This document shows, piece after piece, positions 41,289 to 48,872 of a stretch of 64,000 bases of DNA; position 1 is the first letter of the stretch; every line of letters starts with the position of its first letter. The notes beneath the pieces are model-generated. The model saw nothing but the letters and a program-made list of their open reading frames with translations, had not been told where the DNA came from and made no database searches. Position numbers and translations under genes: made by a program. This DNA is from Paenibacillus sp. DMB5 (GTDB lineage Bacteria > Bacillota > Bacilli > Paenibacillales > Paenibacillaceae), in the NCBI RefSeq assembly GCF_001517085.1, contig NZ_LRAC01000128.1, positions 1 to 64,000 on the forward strand. Reading direction: 5' to 3'.

Positions 41289-43286
41289 ATGAAATTGGAC
41301 GATCATATTAGGCTATGGAACCATGCATCGATAAAAGTATTGGATATCCGCAGCTATAGTCTGGAGGCTGGAACAGAACTTCCTCTTTACCAACTACCAG
41401 CTAGCGCTTTTGTGTTTGCTTATCAGGGACAGGCCCATGTGCAGTTGGATGATATGGGGATTACATTGAGCCGGAATCAACTTGTGCATGGGGGACGCGG
41501 GGCTGTTCTGCATATTCTTGCAGAGGTAACTTTTGAATACTTTCTTGTTTTGTACAAGGCGGTGCTGCTGCTGCCCTCGTCCAGCAAACTGCAGGAGCAG
41601 CTCGAACGGGAGGATCCGTTTAAGTATCAATACAGCTTTCAACCACCCTATCCTTTACCACTGCTTATGAAGCTGGAACAAATGTATGGGGATTGGCTGA
41701 CATTCGATCCGCTGCATTCCTTACATGCGAGGACGCTGTTTCTCCAATTTATTCATGAACTTCTTTGGCAACTGCAGCTTCAAGGGCTTGAACCGGTCAA
41801 GCCGGATTTGCTGGCTCAGGTGCTTCGTTACATGCAGGAGCACTATAGGGAAACGATCTCACTGGATTTATTGGCTGAGCTGTTTGACTGCAGTGTCAGT
41901 TATTTAAGCAAGCTGTTCAAGAGCCGGATGAATGAAAGTCCCATGCGTGTGCTAGCGCAAATCCGCTTGGAGGCATCTGTGAACCTTTTGTTATATAGTG
42001 ATATATCCCTGCAGGAGGTGGCTGAGCGGGTAGGATATTCCGATGCACATACATTAAGCCGTAATTTTAAGAAGCAGTATGGCTTACCGCCTGCACGATT
42101 CAAAATTCAATTTGATGGAGACAGATCTGTACCAAAATCGCCTGCTCATCATCCGAAATCTGCCCTTGTAGCGGATAATTCCCAGTGCTATAGTATCAAA
42201 AGCAATGAGAATTATTATCATTTAAGCAAAAGAGGGGGATTACCAGTGAAAAGAGGAATGAAGACTTCGTCGGTTGCCACAGCAGCATTAGTGTTATGTT
42301 TGACATTGTTGATTAGTGCATGCTCCAATACAACGAAGCCGGCGAATAGCGCTACTGGCGGTAATAGTTCACAGGCGGTGATTACAACCAATCAGAATTC
42401 AGGCGCGGCCAATGAGAGCTCTAACGCAGGTAATGCTGCTGCAGCAACCAAAACCTATATAGACAGTAAAGGAGAGGTCACGATTCCACTGAATCCAGAA
42501 CGGATAATTGATTTGACAGGCAGTGCGATTGGTAACTTGTTGGTACTGGATGTTAAGCCGATTGCCGCCGCCGCCGATTCATTAAAAAATCCGTTCCATG
42601 AAGGGCGCCTGGATAATATCATCAATATTGGCGCAGAGCCGAATGCTGAAGCCATTCTGGAACTGGACCCGGATTTGATCATCACTTTTGACTATATCGA
42701 AGAGTCGCAATACGAGCAGCTGGCACAGATCGCTCCGGTAGTAAGGCTAAAGTACGGTGCGGGCACTCCACAGGATTTATTATTGGAATTTGGGAAAATC
42801 ACCGGCAAAGAAGACGCTGCGAAGCGGTGGATAGAAGAATGGAATGCCCAAATTGCTGAGGTCAAGCCTCAAATCAACAAGGTTGTAGGCGATAAAACCG
42901 TATCGATCTTACAGCCCTATGCAAAAGGTATTTATGCCTGGGGGGACAAGGGGGGAAGAGGCGGTGAGATCCTCTACGGGGACCTTGGGTTAAGAGCCCC
43001 GGACATTATCCAGAAGACTCTGATTGACGGCGAGGGGTTTGGTGGTGATCTATCACTTGAACTGCTGCCGGAATATGCCGGAGATTATATCTTTACAAGC
43101 AACTGGGGATGGGATGATGGAGATGCGAATGTCGTTTATGGAAGCAATATATGGAAATCACTTCCGGCGGTGAAAAATAAACAGGTATACTTCATTGATG
43201 AAAAAGGCTCTTATTATAATGATCCGATTTCTTTGGAGGCACAATTGAAATTCATTCTAGAAAGTTTTCTGGGTACAAGGAAGTAG
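41289..43286 (+). CDS. AraC-family regulator in one frame with an iron-siderophore binding lipoprotein
   Basis: An uninterrupted frame of 665 codons. Residues about 1-170 form an AraC-type sensing half and about 175-275 the double-HTH AraC domain (ISLDLLAELFDCSVSYLSKLFK, LQEVAERVGYSDAHTLSRNFKKQYG). After a 45-residue linker without recognisable structure, a complete lipoprotein signal (LLISAC) and a FecB-type binding domain follow. Bacillus Btr also joins AraC and a binding domain, but without a signal peptide. Here the linker DNA holds a promoter, Fur box and RBS for the second half, so two products are probable. A fused protein would place a DNA-binding domain on the wrong side of a secretion signal. 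ATG 41286 or 41289 fits GGAGA best. Confidence 0.8.
   Translation: MKLDDHIRLWNHASIKVLDIRSYSLEAGTELPLYQLPASAFVFAYQGQAHVQLDDMGITLSRNQLVHGGRGAVLHILAEVTFEYFLVLYKAVLLLPSSSKLQEQLEREDPFKYQYSFQPPYPLPLLMKLEQMYGDWLTFDPLHSLHARTLFLQFIHELLWQLQLQGLEPVKPDLLAQVLRYMQEHYRETISLDLLAELFDCSVSYLSKLFKSRMNESPMRVLAQIRLEASVNLLLYSDISLQEVAERVGYSDAHTLSRNFKKQYGLPPARFKIQFDGDRSVPKSPAHHPKSALVADNSQCYSIKSNENYYHLSKRGGLPVKRGMKTSSVATAALVLCLTLLISACSNTTKPANSATGGNSSQAVITTNQNSGAANESSNAGNAAAATKTYIDSKGEVTIPLNPERIIDLTGSAIGNLLVLDVKPIAAAADSLKNPFHEGRLDNIINIGAEPNAEAILELDPDLIITFDYIEESQYEQLAQIAPVVRLKYGAGTPQDLLLEFGKITGKEDAAKRWIEEWNAQIAEVKPQINKVVGDKTVSILQPYAKGIYAWGDKGGRGGEILYGDLGLRAPDIIQKTLIDGEGFGGDLSLELLPEYAGDYIFTSNWGWDDGDANVVYGSNIWKSLPAVKNKQVYFIDEKGSYYNDPISLEAQLKFILESFLGTRK
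42166..42220 (+). promoter_or_regulatory. Internal promoter and Fur box inside the AraC-SBP frame
   Basis: TTGTAG (42166-42171), 17-bp spacer, TATAGT (42189-42194), then TGAGAATTATTATCA (42206-42220), a Fur box perfect apart from the GAGAAT variant. It lies 26 bp before the internal GTG. Confidence 0.78.
42246..43286 (+). CDS. Iron-siderophore ABC substrate-binding lipoprotein (internal start)
   Basis: 346 residues from GTG 42246, which has AGAGGGGG 7 nt upstream. Classical lipoprotein signal: MKRGMKTSSVATAALVL, then LTLLISAC, with Cys near residue 24, then a Ser/Asn/Ala-rich linker. The binding domain (PF01497) shows NPERIIDLTGSAIGNLLVLDVKP, AILELDPDLIITFDY and KNKQVYFIDEKGSYY. Function: captures an iron chelate at the outer face of the membrane. 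No permease or ATPase genes lie nearby, so it must share one encoded elsewhere. It also forms the C-terminal half of the longer in-frame ORF. Confidence 0.82.
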   Translation: MKRGMKTSSVATAALVLCLTLLISACSNTTKPANSATGGNSSQAVITTNQNSGAANESSNAGNAAAATKTYIDSKGEVTIPLNPERIIDLTGSAIGNLLVLDVKPIAAAADSLKNPFHEGRLDNIINIGAEPNAEAILELDPDLIITFDYIEESQYEQLAQIAPVVRLKYGAGTPQDLLLEFGKITGKEDAAKRWIEEWNAQIAEVKPQINKVVGDKTVSILQPYAKGIYAWGDKGGRGGEILYGDLGLRAPDIIQKTLIDGEGFGGDLSLELLPEYAGDYIFTSNWGWDDGDANVVYGSNIWKSLPAVKNKQVYFIDEKGSYYNDPISLEAQLKFILESFLGTRK

Positions 43287-43360
43287 GGGGAAAGTAGTGA
43301 CTCCTCTGCTCGATGTTCTTATGTATTTGCTTCAAAATATAAGATAAAAGAATGTAAAAG

Positions 43361-43392
43361 GAGCACTCCCTTACGGGGAATGCTCTTTTTTT
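43361..43392 (+). terminator. Rho-independent terminator
   Basis: GAGCACTCCC, TTAC, GGGGAATGCTC, T7. Confidence 0.9.
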
Positions 43393-43399
43393 GTATCTC

Positions 43400-43777
43400 T
43401 CAACGAACCAATATTTTACCTTCACCAGCCAATGTGCGCAGCATTTTTGGAAGGCGATCCTTGTCAGCTTCAGGAATGTCCAATTGAATGCCGTAGTGAA
43501 AGGTGTCAGATTCCTCCCTATACCATTTCAATGATCCTTCTAAGTACATAGATTCTGAGGAGAGGGCCATCTCCATGCCTACACGTACCAGGTTAGCGTC
43601 CGGATTAATGTTCAAAGGAATCGATAACCGGCATCCCGAACGGCTAATGTCGTACAGTAGGGCACTTACGGGTTTGGGGGGAACAGGGATTCCGTTAATG
43701 GTAAGAATATATAGATCAAATGTAGCAGGTTCTTTTAGAGTGTAGCGAAAAGGTTCAGTTCTGCGGTTACTATTCAT
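43400..43777 (-). CDS. PilZ domain protein
   Basis: 125 residues, a stand-alone PilZ-like domain. It has the arginine-containing start RRTEPFRYTLKEPATF and the DISRSGCRL motif (D/NxSxxG class) that together bind cyclic-di-GMP in the family. The ATG at 43777 has GGAGGAG upstream; the frame from 43822 begins before it. A clear paralogue lies at 59012-59386 (shared EPFRY, DxSRSGC). It may be an effector of the GGDEF protein family. Confidence 0.85.
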   Translation of the reverse strand: MNSNRRTEPFRYTLKEPATFDLYILTINGIPVPPKPVSALLYDISRSGCRLSIPLNINPDANLVRVGMEMALSSESMYLEGSLKWYREESDTFHYGIQLDIPEADKDRLPKMLRTLAGEGKILVR

Positions 43778-44100
43778 ATGCTCCTCCATACTTTTCCATG
43801 TGTATCTAAAATTTATCGACACGGAAGCAGGATTAGTGAAGAGCTATAATCTCGGTGGTCCCAAGTATAAGTCGTCATGCCACAGGCCGGCTGATTAGCG
43901 TCTCAACCCTGTTTTGGGTCTGCAATAGCCGATGGGCACCGATAACCGCTAAGGAATATGCTAACTCAGCGTTGCTTTTGTCTGATTCCAGAAAAATATG
44001 CCCGTCTAACGTGATCATCTGACAGTCTGTCAGGCACTTGGCATATCGTTTGAGTTTAAGGTTCGTCAGCAGCTCCACAGGAAGAAATATTAAGAATCTA
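43778..44100. other. Intergenic region with one doubtful small ORF
   Basis: About 320 bp. On minus, 43875-44078 encodes 67 residues (ITLDGHIFLESDKSNAELAY is the most protein-like part) from a GTG without a Shine-Dalgarno sequence. It could be a real small protein or a remnant. Nothing else was recognised. Confidence 0.3.
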
Positions 44101-44129
44101 TTGACAATAGCATAGTTATCCTATAGGAT
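44101..44129 (+). promoter_or_regulatory. Promoter and palindromic operator of the TetR operon
   Basis: TTGACA 44101-44106, 17-bp spacer, TAGGAT 44124-44129. The perfect palindrome ATCCTATAGGAT (44118-44129) covers the -10 element, and a further imperfect inverted repeat GACTGACTAATCAATC lies at about 44145-44160. Both could bind the TetR protein encoded next. Confidence 0.6.
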
Positions 44130-44176
44130 TTAAAAAAGACAACTGACTGACTAATCAATCGGGAGGGGGAGATGGA

Positions 44177-44809
44177 TTGCCTATAGATGAAAACAACGGA
44201 AACATAGACCGCAGAACTCAGCTGATGCAGATTGCTTTGGAGAAGTTTGCCAGGCTGGGATATCATCAGACGAAAATATCGGACATCGTTCAGGAAGCGG
44301 GTGTAGCGCAAGGAACCTTTTATTGGCATTTTAAGAGCAAGGAAGCCATTGCGCTGGAGATTATCGAAACGGGCAAGGAACAGCTGCTGCAGGTGATTGC
44401 CCAAGGGTATCGTCAAGATCCGGGAGATATAGCGGATATGGTAAAAGCTTCAGAAGCACTGTTCCACCGGTTGTTCAATTTCGCCGCAGAGAACCGCCAT
44501 CTTATGGAGATCCTCCTGATGGGAAATGGAGCAGATCAAAAGATAAGGAAGCGTATTTCGGCTACCCGGAATGCGATGGAGCAAGCTTTTCGCCGCAATA
44601 TAGAAAGAGCGATAGAGCTGCAAATGCTCCCTGAGGGTATAGAGGTTGAGCTTCGCGCTGCTCTGTTGATGAGTATGTGTGACGGCTTGCTCTCACGCTG
44701 GTTATTTGGCTCCGAAGACATTCATTCTAAGGTTGCTGAGGCCTCGGCACAGCAATTAGCGAGTGAATTGGCCAGTTTCGAATTTTACGGATTGCTTGGA
44801 AAAATATAG
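44177..44809 (+). CDS. TetR/AcrR-family transcriptional regulator
   Basis: 210 residues. The N-terminal HTH is textbook (LMQIALEKFARLGYHQTKISDIVQEAGVAQGTFYWHFKSKEAIAL). The C-terminal helical ligand domain is of the YfiR-like kind (LMSMCDGLLSRWLFG). The TTG start has GGAGGGGGAGA upstream. It is the first gene of an operon with an amino-acid ABC importer and an OsmC protein, 20 bp before the binding-protein gene. Confidence 0.9.
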   Translation: MPIDENNGNIDRRTQLMQIALEKFARLGYHQTKISDIVQEAGVAQGTFYWHFKSKEAIALEIIETGKEQLLQVIAQGYRQDPGDIADMVKASEALFHRLFNFAAENRHLMEILLMGNGADQKIRKRISATRNAMEQAFRRNIERAIELQMLPEGIEVELRAALLMSMCDGLLSRWLFGSEDIHSKVAEASAQQLASELASFEFYGLLGKI

Positions 44810-44829
44810 ATAAAGGGAGAGAAACAATA

Positions 44830-45651
44830 ATGATAAAACGTAAATTTGCTATGGTTACAATAACAGCTCTGGCTGTGTTCGGTCTGGTTCTAAGCGCTTG
44901 CGGAGGGAACTCAGACTCGGGAACTACGGCTGCGAATGAACTGGAACAAATTAAAAAAGCGGGTGTGATCAAGGTCGGTACCATGGGAACCTATCCGCCG
45001 TATACCTTTTTGAATGATAAGAAAGAAGTAGACGGTTTTGACCCTGATATCGCCAAGGAAATTGCCAAACGTCTTGGAGTAACAGCAGAATTCACGACTC
45101 AGGATTTCTCCGGGCTGATCCCAAGTCTGCAAGCGGAGAAATTCGACATCGTGATTAGCCAGGTTACGATTACTGATGAACGTAAGAAGCAAATTGATTT
45201 CACGGATCCTTACATCACTAACAATGTCAAAATCATCGTAAATTCTAAAAATACAGATATCACTAAGCTGGAAGACTTCAAAGGGAAAACGATTGGGGTG
45301 GGGCTCGGAACGAACGATGAAACCTACCTGCGTACCGAAGTGCTGCCAAAAGTAGGTGATTTCAAGATCAAGACGTATGATGATGTCATTACCTCACTGA
45401 AGGATCTGGATGCAGGACGGATTGATGCGACCATTAATAATCTGTATGCCTTGAAGCCGATTGTGGATGAGAATGGCTTCCAGATTAAAGCGGTGGGCGA
45501 ACCGATCAAATCCGATATGGCGGGTGTTGCTCTTCGCCAGGATAATGCAGAGCTTCGGGATGCCATGAATAAAGCGTTGGCAGATATGAAGGCAGACGGC
45601 ACATACGACACTCTTTTTCAGAAATGGTTCAATGAGACACCTGCAAAATAA
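44830..45651 (+). CDS. Polar amino acid ABC transporter substrate-binding lipoprotein
   Basis: 273 residues, SBP_bac_3 family. Lipobox VLSACGG, then GVIKVGTMGTYPPYTFLNDKKEVDGFDPDIAKEIAKRL, FDIVISQVTITDERKKQIDFTDPYI and GRIDATINNL. The pattern fits binders of cystine, glutamine or similar amino acids. Followed at once by its permease and ATPase. Confidence 0.92.
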   Translation: MIKRKFAMVTITALAVFGLVLSACGGNSDSGTTAANELEQIKKAGVIKVGTMGTYPPYTFLNDKKEVDGFDPDIAKEIAKRLGVTAEFTTQDFSGLIPSLQAEKFDIVISQVTITDERKKQIDFTDPYITNNVKIIVNSKNTDITKLEDFKGKTIGVGLGTNDETYLRTEVLPKVGDFKIKTYDDVITSLKDLDAGRIDATINNLYALKPIVDENGFQIKAVGEPIKSDMAGVALRQDNAELRDAMNKALADMKADGTYDTLFQKWFNETPAK

Positions 45652-45693
45652 ATGTTGGAGCGTGCGCCCTATGGCGGGAAGGGGGTAGTATTT

Positions 45694-46338
45694 ATGCAAC
45701 TCGTATTCGACAATCTGCCCTTCTTGCTGAAGGGCGCCGGTTACACTTTACTGTTGACAATTGTTTCTATGTTCTTTGGTCTGATCATCGGACTAGTAGT
45801 GGCAATCGCCCGTCTCAAAGGGAATCCGCCGATTCGGTGGATTGCCCGTTTCTATGTATCGGTCATCCGCGGGACACCACTCCTTGTTCAGATAGTTATC
45901 ATATATTATGGGCTTGTTGATTATGGGATTACGCTTGGTTCACTGACAGCAGCCTATATTGCGCTCAGTGTAAATGCCGGGGCTTACTTGTCTGAGACGT
46001 TCCGTGGAGCCATTATGTCGGTTCCGAAGGGACAACTGGAGGCTGCTTATTCAACCGGAATGACGCCATGGCAGGCGATGCGCAGAATTGTGCTGCCGCA
46101 GGCCATGCGTATTGCTATTCCACCTATGGGAAATACGTTCATTGGTATGCTGAAGGAGACCTCACTCGTTTCAGTAATCACGGTCAGCGAACTCCTGCGT
46201 CAAGCACAGCTCCTCATTGCCCAGTATTATCAATATATGCCTTTTTATCTGGGGATCGGTGTGATGTATTGGATTATGAGTACAGGGCTGGCCTTCATCC
46301 TGGAGCGGTTCGAACGCAGATTGGCCAAAGCTTATTGA
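45694..46338 (+). CDS. Amino acid ABC transporter permease (HisM/GlnP type)
   Basis: 214 residues, five membrane helices. FYVSVIRGTPLLVQIVIIYYG and the EAA loop (YLSETFRGAIMSVPKGQLEAAYSTGMTPWQAMRRIVLPQA) are typical. The ATG at 45694 is chosen because AAGGGGGT lies 8 nt upstream; the frame open from 45652 begins right after the previous stop. Confidence 0.92.
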   Translation: MQLVFDNLPFLLKGAGYTLLLTIVSMFFGLIIGLVVAIARLKGNPPIRWIARFYVSVIRGTPLLVQIVIIYYGLVDYGITLGSLTAAYIALSVNAGAYLSETFRGAIMSVPKGQLEAAYSTGMTPWQAMRRIVLPQAMRIAIPPMGNTFIGMLKETSLVSVITVSELLRQAQLLIAQYYQYMPFYLGIGVMYWIMSTGLAFILERFERRLAKAY

Positions 46339-46357
46339 ACATGGAGATGACGTTAAC

Positions 46358-47104
46358 ATGATAACGACTACAGGCTTATCGAAGCATTTTCAGGATCATG
46401 AAGTGCTGAAGGGCATTAATATACAGGTGGCAGCACAGGATATTGTCGTTGTGCTGGGACCGAGCGGTTCAGGCAAAAGCACATTACTTCGCTGCTTAAA
46501 TGGTTTGGAGGACATCTCAGGCGGCAGCTTTGAAGTAAATGGGATTGTAGTAGATGCCACTGCCTCCAGACGTTTGCGTCAGCAGGCCACCCGGAATATC
46601 CGTAAGCAGAGCGGGATGGTGTTCCAGCAGTTTAACCTATATCCGCACAAAACAGCGCTCGGCAATGTGATAGAAGGTCTGATCACCGTGAAGAAGCTGC
46701 CGAAGGATCAGGCCGTAGCTATAGGCCGGAAGCTTCTGGACCGCGTTGGACTGGCAGATCGTGAAGAATATTATCCTTCCCGGCTCTCCGGCGGGCAGCA
46801 ACAGCGAGTGGCGATTGCCCGTTCTCTGGCGATGGAACCCGCAGTAATGTTATTCGATGAACCCACTTCTGCGCTTGATCCTGAGCTTGTGGGTGAGGTG
46901 CTGAGCGTAATGCGTGAGCTGGCTCAGGAGGGTATGACAATGCTGGTCGTGTCACATGAGATGAAATTTGCCCGTGAAGTGGCGACCAAAATCATTTTAA
47001 TGGCAGATGGTAATATTATCGAAGAAGCGGCTCCGCAGCGGTTTTTTGAAGATCCCCAAGAGGAACGGACACGCAGATTCTTGCGTCAAATCAACGAAAT
47101 TTAA
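46358..47104 (+). CDS. Amino acid ABC transporter ATP-binding protein (GlnQ type)
   Basis: 248 residues with Walker A GPSGSGKSTLLRCLN, signature LSGGQQQRVAIARSLAM, Walker B VMLFDEPTSALD and VVSHEMKFAREV. The insertion before the Q-loop (ASRRLRQQATRNIRKQSG) is a little longer than usual. Energises uptake by the two preceding proteins. Confidence 0.93.
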   Translation: MITTTGLSKHFQDHEVLKGINIQVAAQDIVVVLGPSGSGKSTLLRCLNGLEDISGGSFEVNGIVVDATASRRLRQQATRNIRKQSGMVFQQFNLYPHKTALGNVIEGLITVKKLPKDQAVAIGRKLLDRVGLADREEYYPSRLSGGQQQRVAIARSLAMEPAVMLFDEPTSALDPELVGEVLSVMRELAQEGMTMLVVSHEMKFAREVATKIILMADGNIIEEAAPQRFFEDPQEERTRRFLRQINEI

Positions 47105-47121
47105 GGGAGAAGGTAAATATA

Positions 47122-47556
47122 ATGAAAGTATCGACCATTTGGAAAGGTAAACGGATGTTTGATTCAACAGGTCCATCCGGCTATTCCGTGGGGATGGATG
47201 CAACTCCTAAATACGGGGGTAACGGCGAAGGCATGACTCCGATGGAATTGCTGCTTGCCGGGTTGGGAGGCTGCATGGGCATCGATATCACCATGATTTT
47301 GGACCGGTTCCTGCCAGAAATCACACGACTCGAAATTGTAGCAGAAGGAACCCGCAAGGAAGCAAATCCTTCCGGATTTACAGCAATTGATCTATTTTTC
47401 CATATTGATGGGAGTGTCCCCGATTACCGGCTCTGGAAAGCCATCCTGATGGCTGAGGAGAAGTACTGTGCCGTCTCGGATTCGCTTAAGGCAGAGATTA
47501 ACCCCTGTCTAATTCTCAATGGAGTAGAAGTAGAGAAACCTGAGAAAACAAGCTAA
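47122..47556 (+). CDS. OsmC family protein
   Basis: 144 residues, OsmC/Ohr-fold. TPMELLLAGLGGCMGIDITMILDR carries the first redox cysteine and EKYCAVSDSL the second, the spacing of thiol peroxidases for organic hydroperoxides. It lies 17 bp after the ABC ATPase and ends the operon. An amino-acid (perhaps cystine) importer together with a thiol peroxidase suggests a thiol or peroxide stress unit (inference). Confidence 0.9.
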   Translation: MKVSTIWKGKRMFDSTGPSGYSVGMDATPKYGGNGEGMTPMELLLAGLGGCMGIDITMILDRFLPEITRLEIVAEGTRKEANPSGFTAIDLFFHIDGSVPDYRLWKAILMAEEKYCAVSDSLKAEINPCLILNGVEVEKPEKTS

Positions 47557-47692
47557 TGTTAGGATTGGACTGAACCAGGAACGTTATGTGTCCTCTCAGT
47601 CTCCCATGCCTAAATCCTGCAAAGCGAGAGGATCATCACCCGAGGCCGCTCTGTAACTACTTTCCGACCCTACATCGATATAACTCCAGCAC

Positions 47693-47720
47693 AAAAAGCC
47701 CGCGTCCGACGCGGGCTTTT
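47693..47720. terminator. Bidirectional terminator
   Basis: AAAAAGCCCGCGTC, one-base loop, GACGCGGGCTTTT. Serves the OsmC operon and the rhodanese gene. Confidence 0.9.
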
Positions 47721-47728
47721 CATGTTGA

Positions 47729-48616
47729 CTATTCCCCAGTTGCCACCGGATTCTCCTCATAACTAATCCAGTCACTCCAGCTCCCCGCATACAGCCGCAC
47801 GTTCTTGAAGCCGGCCTTCTCCAGCGCCAATATGTTCGGGCAGGCGGTTACGCCGGAGCCGCAGTAGACGATGATCTCACGGTCTTTGTCAAGGCCTACG
47901 AAGTGATCTTGTAGTTCTTCGGCGCTCTTGTAGCTGCCGTCAGCATTCTGCGTGTTTTTCCAGAAGTAGTTTAGGGCGCCAGGGATATGGCCTGCTTTCT
48001 TATCGAGCGATTCGTTCTGGCCGTGGTAACGGTCATTCGCCCGCGAGTCGATCAAGATTGGCAGGGTAGGTTGAGGTTCTGATGAGCCATTATTAACGGT
48101 GTCAGCCTTAGCTGCAACGGTATTTTCCGATACCTCCCGGACCGCATCCACACCAGCCAGCATCTGCTGCTGCACATTTGCAGTGAACGTGCTCGGCACA
48201 CGCACCGGCTGATGATCCGTCACCGGATATTTCGCTTCTTTCCAGGTACTGAAGCTGTCCTCCAGAATAAATACCTGCTCATGCCCCAGGTAGCGCAGCA
48301 GCCACCAGAGACGGGCCGCGTTCATGCCGCTTTCGTCGTCATAGGCTACAATGCGTGTATCATTGCTGATCCCAAGCCGGGAGAGACGGGATGCAAGCAC
48401 CTGCGGGTCGGGCAGCGGATGGCGCCCGCCGTGTTCAGTGACCGGGCTGGACAGGTCAAGCTCCAGGTCGAGATAGACCGCTCCCGGAATATGCTCTTGC
48501 TCATAGCTTTCCCGGCCGGCCTGAGGCTTGCCTAGTGTGAACCGGCAGTCCACAATCGCCTGCTCGGGGTCATACAATCTGGCCAGCAGCCAGCGTTTGG
48601 ATACAGTTGCTTCCAT
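47729..48616 (-). CDS. Sulfurtransferase with two rhodanese domains
   Basis: 295 residues. The N-terminal domain is the inactive type (YDDESGMNAARLWWLL, Asp instead of Cys). The C-terminal domain has the active loop CGSGVTA. Between them is an unusually long Ser/Thr/Asn-rich linker (about residues 155-190). The family moves sulfane sulfur from thiosulfate or mercaptopyruvate to cyanide or thiols. ATG 48616 has AAAGGA upstream; the ATG four codons earlier overlaps that site. Confidence 0.9.
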   Translation of the reverse strand: MEATVSKRWLLARLYDPEQAIVDCRFTLGKPQAGRESYEQEHIPGAVYLDLELDLSSPVTEHGGRHPLPDPQVLASRLSRLGISNDTRIVAYDDESGMNAARLWWLLRYLGHEQVFILEDSFSTWKEAKYPVTDHQPVRVPSTFTANVQQQMLAGVDAVREVSENTVAAKADTVNNGSSEPQPTLPILIDSRANDRYHGQNESLDKKAGHIPGALNYFWKNTQNADGSYKSAEELQDHFVGLDKDREIIVYCGSGVTACPNILALEKAGFKNVRLYAGSWSDWISYEENPVATGE

Positions 48617-48701
48617 TACGAATCCCATCCTTTGCGCTATGATATGTATTGCATTATTATAACGGAAAAATTACTGGGACGCATACACGCTCCTAATCCA
48701 T

Positions 48702-48800
48702 TTATTCTGTTACGTTGCCGTACGTCATCTTCCAGTGCTCCCGCCACTCCGAATAAGTCATTTCTTTAATCTGGGTCAGTGTTTTTAATTCAATAGTCAT
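48702..48800 (-). CDS. Possible 32-residue small protein
   Basis: MTIELKTLTQIKEMTYSEWR, then EHWKMTYGNVTE. Charged, helical, no membrane segment. It lacks a good RBS, but its composition is protein-like. It could be a real microprotein or the tail of a lost gene. Confidence 0.28.
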   Translation of the reverse strand: MTIELKTLTQIKEMTYSEWREHWKMTYGNVTE

Positions 48801-48814
48801 TTTGGAAAAGGGGT

Positions 48815-48843
48815 TTGACACACTGGGGTGACAGCTATAGTAT
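48815..48843 (+). promoter_or_regulatory. Promoter of the APH-fold kinase gene
   Basis: TTGACA 48815-48820, 17-bp spacer, TAGTAT 48838-48843 (or TATAGT 48836-48841 with 15 bp). Confidence 0.5.
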
Positions 48844-48872
48844 TGCTTTTGAACTAAGAGGGTTCGAAATTC

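Noticed and set aside
40977..41306. Minus-strand ORF of 109 codons in the gap before the AraC gene
   Set aside because: No RBS, it overlaps the Fur-controlled promoter of the opposite strand, and composition is atypical.
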